Counted from the stretch's first letter, positions 43,328 through 53,109 are shown. The stretch: 64,000 nt of DNA from Nocardia nova (GCF_002933465.1 NZ_PSZE01000020.1:51862-115861), one strand, 5' to 3'. The notes: a model not told the origin generated them from the sequence alone. Translations and numbers: made by a program.

Positions 43328-46300
43328 GTGGCCGAGAACAACCACGGTACCGACGCCGAGAGCAACTTCGATTTCCTGGCCGCCGAGTGGCCGGAGTTGT
43401 TCGCCGAGGCGCGGCGGGCGGAGCGGTCGGCGGTGGGGGATCCGCGGGTGGCGTGCTTTTTCGCGCGGCGGGCGCTGGAGCTGGCTGTCAACTGGTTGTA
43501 TCAGGCCGATGCCTCGCTGCGGACGCCGTATCGGGACGACTTGAGCGCCAAGCTCAAGGAGCCGACGCTGGTACAGGTGGCGGGGTCGGTGATCGTCACG
43601 AAGATGGATGTGGTGCGGCGGCGGGGGAATGTCGCGGTGCATCGCAATGGGGATGTCGCCGTTCAGGATTCGGTGGGTACGGTCGCGGAACTGTTCCATG
43701 TGCTGTATTGGCTGGGCCGCACCTATGCCCGCACCGAGGAGGGCAAGCCGTTCGACGGGCAGCGGTTCGATACCTCGCTGATTCCGCGGCCGCTGCCGGA
43801 GGATGTGCGGCGTAAGAAGCAGGCCGAAATCCGCCAGATGGCAGACGATTTCGCCGCGCAGCAGGCGGAGCTGGCCACCGAGCGCCGGCGCCGCAAAGAG
43901 CTCGACGACGAGGTCAAGCTGCTGCGGGCGCAGGTGAAGGCGGCGAAGGCGGCCAATGCCACGGTGCCCGATCATCACGACTACAGCGAGGCGCAAACCC
44001 GCACCCAGCTGATCGACCTGCTGTTGCTCGAGGCCGGGTGGGCGCTCGACGGGCCCGACGACCGTGAGTACCCGGTGACCGGTATGCCCACCACGGGCGG
44101 CAACAGCACCGGCAAGGGCCGCATCGATTACGTGCTGTGGGACGACAACGGCAAGCCGCTCGCGGTGGTGGAGGCCAAACGCACCTCCAAGAGTGTCGAA
44201 TCGGGCAAATACCAAGCCTCGCTGTACGCCGATGCGCTGGAACAGCAGCACGGGCAGCGGCCGGTCATCTTCTACACCAACGGCTACGAGACGCAGATCT
44301 GGGACGACACCTACTATCCGCCCCGGCCGATTCAAGGTTTCTATACCAAAGAGCAACTGCAGCTGCTCATTCGGCGGCGCGCGGGCCGGCGGCCACTGAC
44401 CACCGAGCCGATCAACGAGGCGATCGCCGGCCGCGGTTACCAGAAACAGGCGATCGAGCGCATCGACGAAGCGTTCGAGAAGGACCGGCAGCGGGCGGCA
44501 CTACTGGTCATGGCGACGGGTACGGGTAAAACCCGTACCGTGATCGCGCTGGTCGATCAGCTGATGCGCGCCGGTTGGGTGAAGCGGGTGCTGTTCCTGG
44601 CCGACCGGCAGGTGCTGGTGACGCAGGCGACGAATGCGTTCAAGCAGCATTTGCCGAGCGCGCCGACGGTGAACCTGCTCACCGACAAGGACAGCAACGC
44701 CCGCGTCTACGTGTCCACCTATCCGACCATGCTGAACCTCATCAACGAGGTCGACGACGCCAACCGGCGGCCGTTCGGTCCCGGATTCTTCGACCTCGTG
44801 ATCATCGACGAGGCGCACCGCTCGGTGTATCAGAAGTACGGTGCGATCTTCGAGCACTTCGATTCGCTGCTGGTCGGTTTGACCGCGACCCCGAAGAACG
44901 AAATCGACCGCAACACCTACCGGCTGTTCCACCTCGAAGAGGGCGTGCCGACCGACTCCTACGATCTGGAACAAGCCATCGACGACGGCTGGCTGGTCCC
45001 GCCACAGGCGAAGGCGGTGCCGCTCAAGTTCATTCGATCCGGTATCCGCTACGACGAACTCTCCGACGAGGAGAAGGAATACTGGGAGGATCTGGACTGG
45101 CGCGACGACGACGATATCCCCGACCAAGTGGATGCGCACGCGCTCAACCAGTTCCTGTTCAACCACGACACCATCGACCAGATGTTGCTGGTGCTGATGG
45201 AGAACGGCGACAAGGTCGCCGACGGTGAACGGATCGGCAAGACGATCATCTTCGCTCGCAACAACCGCCACGCCGAACTGATCGTGCAACGGTTCCGGGT
45301 GCTCTATCCCGACCTGCCGGGCGATTACATCGAAATGATCACCCACAGTGTGAGCCACGCCCAGAGCCTCATCGACAAGTTCGAAAACCCCGACAGCGCA
45401 CCGCATATCGCCGTCTCGGTCGACATGCTCGATACCGGCCTCGATGTGCCGGCGGTCGTGAATCTCGTCTTCGCCAAGGCCGTGCGCAGCAATACCAAGT
45501 ACTGGCAGATGATCGGCCGCGGGACTCGGCTCTGCCCGGATCTGTACGCGCCGAACCGGGACAAGCAGCGATTCCTGATCTTCGACCTGTGCCAGAATGT
45601 CGAATACTTCAACCAGGACCTGCCCGTCGCCGACGGGCGCACGCAGCCGTCGATCAGCGAAAAGCTCTTCGCCGCCCGCGCCGACTTGCTGCGCGATCTC
45701 GACCAGCTCGAGGCTCCCGGTGCACGGCCCGCCGACATTCCGAACGCTGAGCCCACCGACCGGATCGACGTGCGCTGGCAGTTGGCCGAACGCCTCCGCA
45801 CCGAGGTGGCGAGCATGAACACCCAGAACGTGGAGGTCCGCAAAGAGCTGCAGTACGTCGAGAAATTCTCTGACCGCGACAACTGGGATGTCATCACGCC
45901 GGAAGTCCGCGTCGAGGTCGGCAAACTAGCCGGCCTGCCCACCCAATTCCGCGACGACGATCCGAGCCCCGCGGCGAAACGGTTCGACCTACTCGCACTG
46001 CGGCTGCAACTCGCGCATCTCACCGCCGACACCGGCTACGACGGGTTGCGGGAGAAAGTGCAGGAAACCGCCCAAGCTCTACTCGACCCCGATCTGAACA
46101 ACATCACCGCCATCCGGCAGCGGCACGAATTCATCGAGGACGTGGCCGGGGATGCGTGGTGGGAGGACGTCACTCCCGCCATGCTGGAAACGATGCGGCG
46201 ACGGTTGCGGGGACTGGTCAAGGCGATTCCGTCCAAGGGCACGCAGAATCCGCTCTACACAGACTTCCGGGATCAGCTCGGCGATATCGACGATGTCGAG

Positions 46301-46828
46301 ATGACGGTGCTGGCCGGCGGCGGGAAAGGCATGGCGCGCTTCGAATCCAAGGTCCGCACCTACCTGCGCAGCCACGAAGACGTGCTCGCCGTGCAGAAAC
46401 TGTTGCGCAACAAGCAGATCACCTCGACCGACCTCAGCGAACTCGAACAGATCTTCATCGACAGCGGCTTCGGCACCGCCGAGGACATCGAACATGCCGC
46501 CAGCACATACGGTGGACTCGGGCTGTTCCTCCGTACGCTCACCGGCCTGGATACCACCGCGGCCACCGCCGCGTTCGAGGAGTTCCACGCCGGGCGCACT
46601 CTCAGCGCCAACCAATTGCACTTCCTGAAACTGCTCATCACCTACATCACCAAGAACGGTGTGATCGAGGTCGGCGCCCTCTACGAACCACCGTTCAACT
46701 CGGTGGCCCCGACCGGGCCGGAAGACATCTTCTCCGAAGACGATGTGGACCGAATTGTGGCGGTAGTGAAGAACATTCGCACGACGGCCGTGCCGAATAC
46801 CGCGGAATCCGCGGCGGCGAGCGGATAG
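43328..46828 (+). CDS. hsdR: Type I restriction endonuclease subunit HsdR
   Basis: 1166 residues from GTG 43328 (ribosome binding site aggggagg). A DUF4145-like N-terminal domain (FFARRALELAVNWLY) precedes the HsdR nuclease (GRIDYVLWDDNGKPLAVVEAK, about residue 266-281). The SF2 motor follows: Walker A MATGTGKTRT (about 395), DEAH in IIDEAHRSVY (about 494), and GRGTRL. The C-terminal EcoEI-type domain binds the methylase. All catalytic motifs are intact, so the system should be active. Confidence 0.95.
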   Translation: MAENNHGTDAESNFDFLAAEWPELFAEARRAERSAVGDPRVACFFARRALELAVNWLYQADASLRTPYRDDLSAKLKEPTLVQVAGSVIVTKMDVVRRRGNVAVHRNGDVAVQDSVGTVAELFHVLYWLGRTYARTEEGKPFDGQRFDTSLIPRPLPEDVRRKKQAEIRQMADDFAAQQAELATERRRRKELDDEVKLLRAQVKAAKAANATVPDHHDYSEAQTRTQLIDLLLLEAGWALDGPDDREYPVTGMPTTGGNSTGKGRIDYVLWDDNGKPLAVVEAKRTSKSVESGKYQASLYADALEQQHGQRPVIFYTNGYETQIWDDTYYPPRPIQGFYTKEQLQLLIRRRAGRRPLTTEPINEAIAGRGYQKQAIERIDEAFEKDRQRAALLVMATGTGKTRTVIALVDQLMRAGWVKRVLFLADRQVLVTQATNAFKQHLPSAPTVNLLTDKDSNARVYVSTYPTMLNLINEVDDANRRPFGPGFFDLVIIDEAHRSVYQKYGAIFEHFDSLLVGLTATPKNEIDRNTYRLFHLEEGVPTDSYDLEQAIDDGWLVPPQAKAVPLKFIRSGIRYDELSDEEKEYWEDLDWRDDDDIPDQVDAHALNQFLFNHDTIDQMLLVLMENGDKVADGERIGKTIIFARNNRHAELIVQRFRVLYPDLPGDYIEMITHSVSHAQSLIDKFENPDSAPHIAVSVDMLDTGLDVPAVVNLVFAKAVRSNTKYWQMIGRGTRLCPDLYAPNRDKQRFLIFDLCQNVEYFNQDLPVADGRTQPSISEKLFAARADLLRDLDQLEAPGARPADIPNAEPTDRIDVRWQLAERLRTEVASMNTQNVEVRKELQYVEKFSDRDNWDVITPEVRVEVGKLAGLPTQFRDDDPSPAAKRFDLLALRLQLAHLTADTGYDGLREKVQETAQALLDPDLNNITAIRQRHEFIEDVAGDAWWEDVTPAMLETMRRRLRGLVKAIPSKGTQNPLYTDFRDQLGDIDDVEMTVLAGGGKGMARFESKVRTYLRSHEDVLAVQKLLRNKQITSTDLSELEQIFIDSGFGTAEDIEHAASTYGGLGLFLRTLTGLDTTAATAAFEEFHAGRTLSANQLHFLKLLITYITKNGVIEVGALYEPPFNSVAPTGPEDIFSEDDVDRIVAVVKNIRTTAVPNTAESAAASG

Positions 46829-46961
46829 GCGGTGCGGTCCGTTGTCGCCGTCGAGGAGAACGTCTTCGGCGACGACACGGATATCGTGCACGCGCGGCAG
46901 GCGTCGTGCGTGAGGACGTCGCCCGCCGACTGACAGTCCGGTTGAACTCGTTGCGGCTCCG

Positions 46962-47762
46962 CTACGGCTTTCTGGCGACCGCCGCGTAGAAGTTGACTTC
47001 TGCGTCCAGGGATTGTGGTGGCTCGATTCCCGCGCGCCAGCGGTGGGGCGGGACAACGCCGGGTTCGACGAGTTCGAGGCCGTCGAAGAAGCGGGAGAAT
47101 TCGGCCTGGGTGCGAACCTGGGGCGTCAGGCCGCGTTGCGTGTAGATCCGGACGGCCTCGCCGATAGCGACGGGGTCGAAGTCGGCGGTCGCTTGGCTCA
47201 TGACGAGGTAGGAGCCGCGCGGCAGCATCGAGAGCACTGTGTTGACCGCCTCGTAGGCACCGGCGGTATCAGGGACGAAATGCATGAGCGCGATCATGGT
47301 GAGCGCTACCGGGCGCGAAAGGTCCAGCGTTTCGCGTAGTTGCGGGGCGTCGAGGATGTCGTGCACTCGCCGCACGTCGGCATCGATATAGGCGGTGCGC
47401 CCATTGCTACTGGTAAGCAGCGCGCGAGCGTGCGCGAGAACGATCGGATCGTTGTCGACGTAGACCACACGCGTGTCGGGGATGATTTCCTGCGCGATCT
47501 GGTGCAGGTTCGGTTCGGTCGGAATGCCGGTGCCGATATCGAGAAATTGATCGATTCCTGCCTCGGCGGTCAACCATCGCACCGATCGATGCATGAAGTC
47601 GCGGTTGGTGCGCGCCATGATGCTGACCGAGGGATAGTGCTTCTCGACCTCGGCGGCGGCTTCGCGGTCGACCGCGTAATTGTCCTTCCCGCCCAAATAG
47701 TAGTCGTACATGCGGGCGGCCGCGGGCTGTGTCGCGTCCGTCTCGTGACTCTCGACCACCAC
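46962..47762 (-). CDS. SAM-dependent methyltransferase (DUF574/Methyltransf_19)
   Basis: 266 residues. RMYDYYLGGKDNYAVDREAA and FLDIGTGIPTEPNLHQIA are hallmarks of this actinobacterial family; VVYVDNDPIVLAHARALL gives the acidic SAM-ribose contact. Targets are unknown. GTG 47762 is chosen because an excellent ribosome binding site (aaggggagg) lies 7 bases upstream; an ATG at 47783 would sit before that site. The family is strongly expanded in Nocardia and Streptomyces. Confidence 0.93.
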   Translation of the reverse strand: MVVESHETDATQPAAARMYDYYLGGKDNYAVDREAAAEVEKHYPSVSIMARTNRDFMHRSVRWLTAEAGIDQFLDIGTGIPTEPNLHQIAQEIIPDTRVVYVDNDPIVLAHARALLTSSNGRTAYIDADVRRVHDILDAPQLRETLDLSRPVALTMIALMHFVPDTAGAYEAVNTVLSMLPRGSYLVMSQATADFDPVAIGEAVRIYTQRGLTPQVRTQAEFSRFFDGLELVEPGVVPPHRWRAGIEPPQSLDAEVNFYAAVARKP

Positions 47763-48337
47763 GTGTGGGCCTCCCCTTCTCATCCGTTTTGGTGCGGATT
47801 TCGTGTCCCGCCCGAAATATCTTCGCAGCCAATGATATTAGAGGCCGAAAGGATTCGCTCCAAGATTACGTCTCCGATTCAACCCACTGGACTCGGGGGG
47901 CTCGCTCATCTTTCCCTCCGCATCCGCCACACAGTCCGCGCATAGGTTCGGCAAAGAGCCGGCCCAAGTTTGAGGGTGATCCGCGAGGCAATGGCCGCGG
48001 CTCGGATTGCCGGCGCCGCTTGTCGCGACAGCGTTCCTGTATCTGTGGGGGCTGAGCGCGTCCGGTGACGATTGAATCGGGACCCTGCCATCGACGGCAG
48101 GGTCCCGATTCGCGTTCCGGAGTCCACGGAGGCGCGGCCGCTACGAAATACCGCACAGCTCAGCGGAATTCGACTTCCATCCACGGTATGTCGATCGGAA
48201 ACGGATGGTCGATGCGAACCGATTTCGAGGCGGTGGGCGACTGAACCGCGCGGTTCAGCGGCTCGACGTGCGCGGTTCGGCGGGCGGTTGGCCGGTAGGG
48301 GCGTGGGCGATGGTCCGCTCACGCCCGCCATCCGTTC
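47763..48337. other. Long intergenic region with one strong hairpin
   Basis: 575 bases without a convincing gene. A 15-bp perfect stem (aatcgggaccctgcc 48075-48089 with ggcagggtcccgatt 48096-48110) resembles a terminator, but no gene ends beside it in either direction. The open frames on both strands have Arg/Pro/Ser-rich shadow composition. Confidence 0.5.
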
Positions 48338-49045
48338 TCAGTTGCTCTCGCCGTCGTGAGCGTGCTGTTGGTACGGCTGATTCATAGTGTGCTGGAACTT
48401 GATCGCGGAGGCGATGCCGACCGGGACGCCCAGGAGGGCGGCGCCGAGGATGGCACCCATACCGCCCAGGACGCCCGCTCCGGCCAGGCAACCGGCGATG
48501 AGGGTGAGTCCGGCGGCGTCGAGGACGGGCGCGCCGAATACAGCGCCCGCTACGGCGCCGACTCCGCAGCCGACCGCGAGGCCGATCAGGCCGCCGGTCA
48601 TCGTTCCGACGCTGGTCGCCAACCCGAACTCGTTGATAGCGGCCTGAATCGCCGCGTCGAACCGCTCGGTCTGCGGATCGCCGTCGATGTTCTCGAGGTG
48701 GAGCTCCGGCGTCGCGGCGCGTGCCGCTGCGCGCACCTCGGGTGCTGCGTGGACGGCGGTCAGGGCCTTCGGCTCGGCCGGGAAGGCCGGGACACCGGCG
48801 ACCGTGGCCCCGGAGGCGTCGCGCACCTGGAATTGCCCACCCGCCGCGACGAGCGTGGCCGTTGCCGTCTCGATCACCACGGACTGATCCGCGGTGGAGC
48901 TCGTGTACTGCACGCCCGGCATGATCTCGGTGCTCAGGACGTGATCTGCCGCTGTCGTGGGCGCGGCGGAGGCGATAGCCGAACCGGCGCCCAACGCGCC
49001 CACCACCGTCATCGCCGTGACGGTCATGCGGGTGATCTTGTTCAT
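48338..49045 (-). CDS. Secreted protein with glycine-zipper-like C-terminus
   Basis: 235 residues from ATG 49045. A signal peptide (MTVTAMTVVGALGAGSAIAS, cut after ASA) precedes a mature domain that is beta-rich (QYTSSTADQSVVIETATATL). The C-terminal third is Gly/Ala-rich and hydrophobic, with repeated small-residue motifs (TMTGGLIGLAVGCGVGAVAG). Such glycine zippers insert in or pack on membranes. Similar secreted proteins are common in Nocardia. The only gene in its likely transcript, behind a palindromic promoter element. Confidence 0.75.
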   Translation of the reverse strand: MNKITRMTVTAMTVVGALGAGSAIASAAPTTAADHVLSTEIMPGVQYTSSTADQSVVIETATATLVAAGGQFQVRDASGATVAGVPAFPAEPKALTAVHAAPEVRAAARAATPELHLENIDGDPQTERFDAAIQAAINEFGLATSVGTMTGGLIGLAVGCGVGAVAGAVFGAPVLDAAGLTLIAGCLAGAGVLGGMGAILGAALLGVPVGIASAIKFQHTMNQPYQQHAHDGESN

Positions 49046-49106
49046 CTGATCTCTGTTCCGTTCTGTGTTCTGCGCAGCGCTCGATGGAGCGGCATCAGAC
49101 ATTAAC

Positions 49107-49119
49107 GGAAATGATTTCC
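49107..49119. promoter_or_regulatory. Zur/Fur-like palindrome
   Basis: ggaaat-g-atttcc, a perfect odd palindrome set in an A/T-rich stretch (taacggaaatgatttccatt). It lies 61 bases upstream of the secreted protein gene (minus strand), whose -10 could be TTAATG. The shape is like actinobacterial zinc or iron uptake regulator boxes. Confidence 0.5.
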
Positions 49120-49190
49120 ATTTTCCATTCGGCGGGTGGGCCGAGTGGCGTGAAGTGGGCGCGGCTCGCCCGTAATCAGGGCTTGGCTCG

Positions 49191-49823
49191 TTATCGGGTG
49201 GAGCGGCGGCTCCGCTCGGAAGTGCCGGCGGGGGCGTGCGTCAGCGCGGGCAGAAGGTAGGTGCGCAGGTGGTGGGACACCGCGGTGGGATCGTCGGGGT
49301 CGATGGTGTCGCCGGGGACGGTGCCGAGGCTGATGAGGACCCGGGCCACCCACTCGGCGACCTCGGCCCGATCGTGGCCGGGGTGCACCTCTCCGCGTTC
49401 GGCGGCGCGGTCGATGTAGGGCCGCCAGAACGCCGCGAGAGCCGGAACGAGGGCGGTGACGCCGGCGCCGGCGCAGGCCGCGAACTCCTCTGGTTCGGAC
49501 GAGCGCAGGCGCATGAGCAGCGCGCCCGGATCGTCGTAGGCGCCGCGGCCGATGCGCACGCCGATGGTGAGCTGTTCGGCGAAGGTGTCGATGCGGTCGA
49601 GTTCGGTGCGGGCGTCGTTCCACCAGGTGTCGGTGAGCCGCACGATCGCGGCGCCGATCAGTGCGGGCTTGTCCGGGAAGTGCCGGTACAACCAGGCGCG
49701 CGAGACCCCCGCCTCCTCGGCCACCTCAATCATCGTGGTAGCGCGAATTCCCTTGGCGGCCAGCAATTTCTGTGTCGCTTCCAACAGTCGGTCGACCACC
49801 GTCGTGGTCGTCGTCTCGCTCAT
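49191..49823 (-). CDS. TetR family transcriptional regulator
   Basis: 210 residues. DNA-binding domain: RLLEATQKLLAAKGIRATTM, VAEEAGVSRAWLYRHFPDK. The ligand domain ends with a Ser/Arg tail. Start ATG 49823 (MSETTTTT). It diverges from a short dehydrogenase remnant at 49921-50046, which was probably its target gene. Its present target is unknown. Confidence 0.93.
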   Translation of the reverse strand: MSETTTTTVVDRLLEATQKLLAAKGIRATTMIEVAEEAGVSRAWLYRHFPDKPALIGAAIVRLTDTWWNDARTELDRIDTFAEQLTIGVRIGRGAYDDPGALLMRLRSSEPEEFAACAGAGVTALVPALAAFWRPYIDRAAERGEVHPGHDRAEVAEWVARVLISLGTVPGDTIDPDDPTAVSHHLRTYLLPALTHAPAGTSERSRRSTR

Positions 49824-49920
49824 CCGCCGCCCCTTTCGCCGCATACCCGCACTGGTTCGCCGTCGAACGGTTTCGGGAAAACCCTAGCAATGAGTGGACA
49901 GATCTGAGAATGTGTCTATT

Positions 49921-50046
49921 CCGCCGGTCGCCGGTATCGCCTACGTTCCGGAGCTGACTGAGGAGTACCTCGAGAACACCCCGCTCGGGCGCGGCGGTCG
50001 TCCCGAGGAAATCGCCGAAATGGCGGCATTACTGGCCTCCGACTGA
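49921..50046 (+). pseudogene. C-terminal remnant of a short-chain dehydrogenase (SDR)
   Basis: The frame reads ELTEEYLENTPLGRGGRPEE then IAEMAALLASD and stops. PLGRxGxPEEIA followed by a LLASD helix is the unmistakable end of a classical SDR. The Rossmann and catalytic regions are missing. Confidence 0.8.
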
Positions 50047-50058
50047 GCGGCCTTGGGG

Positions 50059-50478
50059 TTAACGTCCCGCGTGCGGGTAGGTGTGCTGATGCAGGCGGTG
50101 CAGGAGCGCCTGCATCAGCCCCGACTCGAAGGCCGACACCAGTGTGCCCTCGGTGAAGCGGTCCGCGCGGACCAGCAGGGTGAGGTATTGCAGGCACTGC
50201 TGCGCGGTGCAGGTCGCCAGCGCCGCGCGGTCACGCCGCTGGATCGCCTGCTGCCCTTCTTCCCAAGCGCCCCAATTGAAGTGGGTCAGCAGCAGATGCC
50301 GATCGACCAGGAAACGCACCACCTCGTCGACGAGCGGCGCCTTCCGCGACGAGGCCGCGCCGGAGGCCGCTTTGTCGACCCGGCACACCAGATCGGTGAG
50401 CACGCCGCGATCGTGGGCGGTCAGCCGTGCCAAAGCGGCCTCGGCCGATTCGACCGTCATGGGGTTGGCCTGCGTCAC
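50059..50478 (-). CDS. DUF6508 family protein
   Basis: 139 residues. FNWGAWEEGQ, CLQYLTLLVRADRFTEGTLV and FESGLMQALLHRL are the core of this family of unknown function, common in actinobacteria. Start at the first Met (50478) or Met7. It stands alone on the minus strand; a short intergenic region separates it from the lipid enzyme gene. Confidence 0.8.
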   Translation of the reverse strand: MTQANPMTVESAEAALARLTAHDRGVLTDLVCRVDKAASGAASSRKAPLVDEVVRFLVDRHLLLTHFNWGAWEEGQQAIQRRDRAALATCTAQQCLQYLTLLVRADRFTEGTLVSAFESGLMQALLHRLHQHTYPHAGR

Positions 50479-50561
50479 GATCCGACACCTCCATCATGTG
50501 AAATCTAGGGATTTCATACCATGAGGTGTGTAGTTCTTCTCGGCGCAGTCTCCGGTGCCGG

Positions 50562-52067
50562 CTAGCGTCGGGGCCCTACATTACGGTCGGCAACCCGGAA
50601 CACCGGCAGTGTCGAAGGATCGCCGATGAACTCGAATTCCGCACCGCGCGTGTCGACTTCGCCGTCGGTGGCCAGTGAGATCGGCGGCCCGTCCACGCGT
50701 ACCCGCAACTTGTCCGCATGCCGGTGGACGTAGGTGGGCGAATCGCCGAGAGTGCCGGTGAGCGACGCCCAGATCAGCCGCAACCGGGAGAACCGCCGGT
50801 CCGCGCGCAGATACCGGATATCCAGGCCGGCGCCGTGCAGATCGGTTCGGGCAGTGGGCACCTGATCGCCGGGGCGGTAGGTTCCGTTGCCCACGAACAA
50901 CATCCACACCGAGGCCGGAACGCCGTCGATGGTGGTGCACAGCGGCTGGGCGCGCACGAGCACGCACACCATCGCCACCGCGGCTGCCGGCCATTTGCCG
51001 ATGCGATGCTCCCAGCGCTCACGCAACCGGACGAAATCCGGGTAACCGCCGAGGCTCGCGGTGTTCACCAAGGTGCGTTCGCTGCCGTCGTCCAGGCGCA
51101 CCCGCGCGGTGTCGGCCAGCGCCAGCTCGCCGGAGGAGAGCGCGGTGAGGGTGGCGGCGATATCCTCGACGCCCACGTCGCGGGCGAAGTGGTTCAGGGT
51201 GCCGCCCGGGAAGACGGCCAGCGGAAGTCCGTGCCGCACCGCCGCTTCCGCGACCGCCGAGACCGTGCCGTCCCCGCCCAGGACGCCGAGAGCGCGGATC
51301 GATCCGGATCGCAGCCGGGTGTCGATCTCGGTATCCAAGTCGATGTCGTCGCCGAGTTCGAGCAGCGTCGCCGCCGGTAGCTTCCGGATCAGATCCGCCA
51401 GCAGCCCGCCGCCGTCGCCGCTACCGGCGTTCGGATTGGCGACCAACAGCAGGCCGTCGCCGCCGATCAGCGGTTCGATCCGTTGTGCCGGGCCGACCGT
51501 CGCGGGCTCGTCGCGACGCACCGCCCACCACCGTCTGGTGCCGACCGCGACGGCGGCGCCGAGTGCCGCGCCGGCGAGCACGTCGGTGGGCCAGTGCACG
51601 CCCACGTGAACCCGCGAATACGCGACCGCGGCCGCCACCGGCGCCACCGCGACGGCCAGTGCCGGTGATTCCAGCGCGACACCGGTGACGAAGGCGGCCG
51701 CCGAGGCGGCGTGGCCGGAGGGAAACGACGAGGAGATCGGGGGCGAGATCAGACGCCGCATCTGCGGCACCGCCTCGGCGGGTGGCCGGCGCCGCGGGAA
51801 CAGCGGTTTGCCGACACCGTTGGCCAGCCCGCTCGCGATGCCGACGGCGACGAGTCCGCGCGCCCCGGCACGGCGCTGAGCCGTGGTCCCCACCGCGATC
51901 GCACCCACACCCGCCGCGATCCAGAGCCGATTGGCGTTGGCGGCGTGGCTCAGCGAACGCAGCACGGTGTCGGCGGCACTCGGCCGCAACCGCGCGCTGC
52001 GGTCGACCAGTCGCCGGTCCAGCGTGTTGATTCCGCGAACCCGCCGCGGGACGAGAGGCCTGCGCAT
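50562..52067 (-). CDS. Bifunctional PAP2 phosphatase/diacylglycerol-kinase-like protein
   Basis: 501 residues. N-terminal membrane PAP2 domain with KPLFPRRRPP, SFPSGHA and SRVHVGVHWPTDVLAG, the three phosphatase motifs. C-terminal diacylglycerol-kinase catalytic domain with VLGGDGTVSAV and FPGGTLNHFARD. The two activities could turn over phosphatidic acid and related lipids. This fusion is well known in actinobacteria. Confidence 0.94.
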   Translation of the reverse strand: MRRPLVPRRVRGINTLDRRLVDRSARLRPSAADTVLRSLSHAANANRLWIAAGVGAIAVGTTAQRRAGARGLVAVGIASGLANGVGKPLFPRRRPPAEAVPQMRRLISPPISSSFPSGHAASAAAFVTGVALESPALAVAVAPVAAAVAYSRVHVGVHWPTDVLAGAALGAAVAVGTRRWWAVRRDEPATVGPAQRIEPLIGGDGLLLVANPNAGSGDGGGLLADLIRKLPAATLLELGDDIDLDTEIDTRLRSGSIRALGVLGGDGTVSAVAEAAVRHGLPLAVFPGGTLNHFARDVGVEDIAATLTALSSGELALADTARVRLDDGSERTLVNTASLGGYPDFVRLRERWEHRIGKWPAAAVAMVCVLVRAQPLCTTIDGVPASVWMLFVGNGTYRPGDQVPTARTDLHGAGLDIRYLRADRRFSRLRLIWASLTGTLGDSPTYVHRHADKLRVRVDGPPISLATDGEVDTRGAEFEFIGDPSTLPVFRVADRNVGPRR

Positions 52068-52119
52068 TCACCCGAGCGTACCGGCACCGTGCACCGGGCA
52101 CATCGAACAACAACCGGAC

Positions 52120-52827
52120 TTATCGGGCCGGCTCGTTGGGGGCCGGCAGTTCGGCGTGCCGGGCGAAGGCCTGGTCGATGAGCTCGGAGGCGGCGCGGGT
52201 GACGATCAGGCGCGCGATGGCCACCTCTGTTTCCAGCCGTGCGCGGTCCTTGCTGTCGCGCTGCGAGCGCTCGTAGGCCTGCCCAGCGAGGCAGTAGAAC
52301 AATTCGGTGGCGTAGCGATCCGCGATCTGATTGCAGTCCGCGCGCATCCGCTCGACGAGCTGGAAGGCGGTGGCGTCCGGCACCCCGCTGTCGATGAGGC
52401 GCGCGGCGAGATCGCCGCAGCGCGGATTGGCGACCCGGTAGGCCTCCAGCGGGTCCGAACTGCCGGCCAGCGCTTGTTTGACGTAGTCGGGCAGATCCGC
52501 GAGCGGATCGTCGCCGACCGGTTTCTCCTGCGCGGCAACGGGTTCACGCTCGCCCGGACTGTCGCTGACCCCGAGGACGTCGGCGAGTCCGTCGCCACGA
52601 TCCCATGCCTCGAGCAACTCGCGGATCCCGTTGAGCTTCATACCTCGGCTGAGCAGCCGGCTGATCGTATGCAGCCGCTCCAGATGATCGGATCCGTAGT
52701 AGCCGATGCGCCCCCGGACTTCCGGTGACGGCAACAGCCCTCGTTCGTGGTACACGCGGACACTGCGCACGGTGGTGTCTGCTGCCCGCGCCAGCTCGTC
52801 GATCGTGTACTCCGAGTGCACAGCCAT
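52120..52827 (-). CDS. MerR family transcriptional regulator
   Basis: 235 residues. YTIDELARAADTTVRSVRVY and HERGLLPSPEVRGRIGYYGS form the MerR winged helix; HLERLHTISRLLSRGMKLNG follows. The C-terminal half, about 150 residues, is helical and not a known ligand domain. Start ATG 52827, with aagagg as ribosome binding site; an ATG at 52875 is rejected. It diverges from the WhiB-like gene. Confidence 0.92.
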   Translation of the reverse strand: MAVHSEYTIDELARAADTTVRSVRVYHERGLLPSPEVRGRIGYYGSDHLERLHTISRLLSRGMKLNGIRELLEAWDRGDGLADVLGVSDSPGEREPVAAQEKPVGDDPLADLPDYVKQALAGSSDPLEAYRVANPRCGDLAARLIDSGVPDATAFQLVERMRADCNQIADRYATELFYCLAGQAYERSQRDSKDRARLETEVAIARLIVTRAASELIDQAFARHAELPAPNEPAR

Positions 52828-53109
52828 ACCTCTTAGGAAATCACAACTTACCCCGTAGAAAAACGGACCGTACAAAAACGTCCCGTTAAGTGACGATACA
52901 TCCGTGCAACGACTTGGTCAATGTGCCGTTAAATAGCGGCGGAAGTGGTTGCTGACAGCCAAATCGTGGGTTAACGTGCCGAGTACAGCAGTTCGCTGCT
53001 GGTTGCCGGGGACTGTTGAGCAGCCCCGATGCCCGCCCGACCCATGGGCCACGTCTGCGAACCACACGGTGACTGCACACGTGGGTCCTCGGCATCCCCG
53101 GAGACGGAA
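52828..53109. other. Divergent promoter region between merR and whiB-like genes
   Basis: Contains three copies of cgttaa or its complement (near 52884, 52927 and 52972) and a small hairpin, cagcag-ttcg-ctgctg, near 52990. No gene is seen. Confidence 0.4.

Noticed and set aside
47906..48331. Minus-strand frame of 141 codons in the long intergenic region
   Set aside because: No ribosome binding site and an Arg/Ser/Pro-rich product; a perfect hairpin lies inside it.
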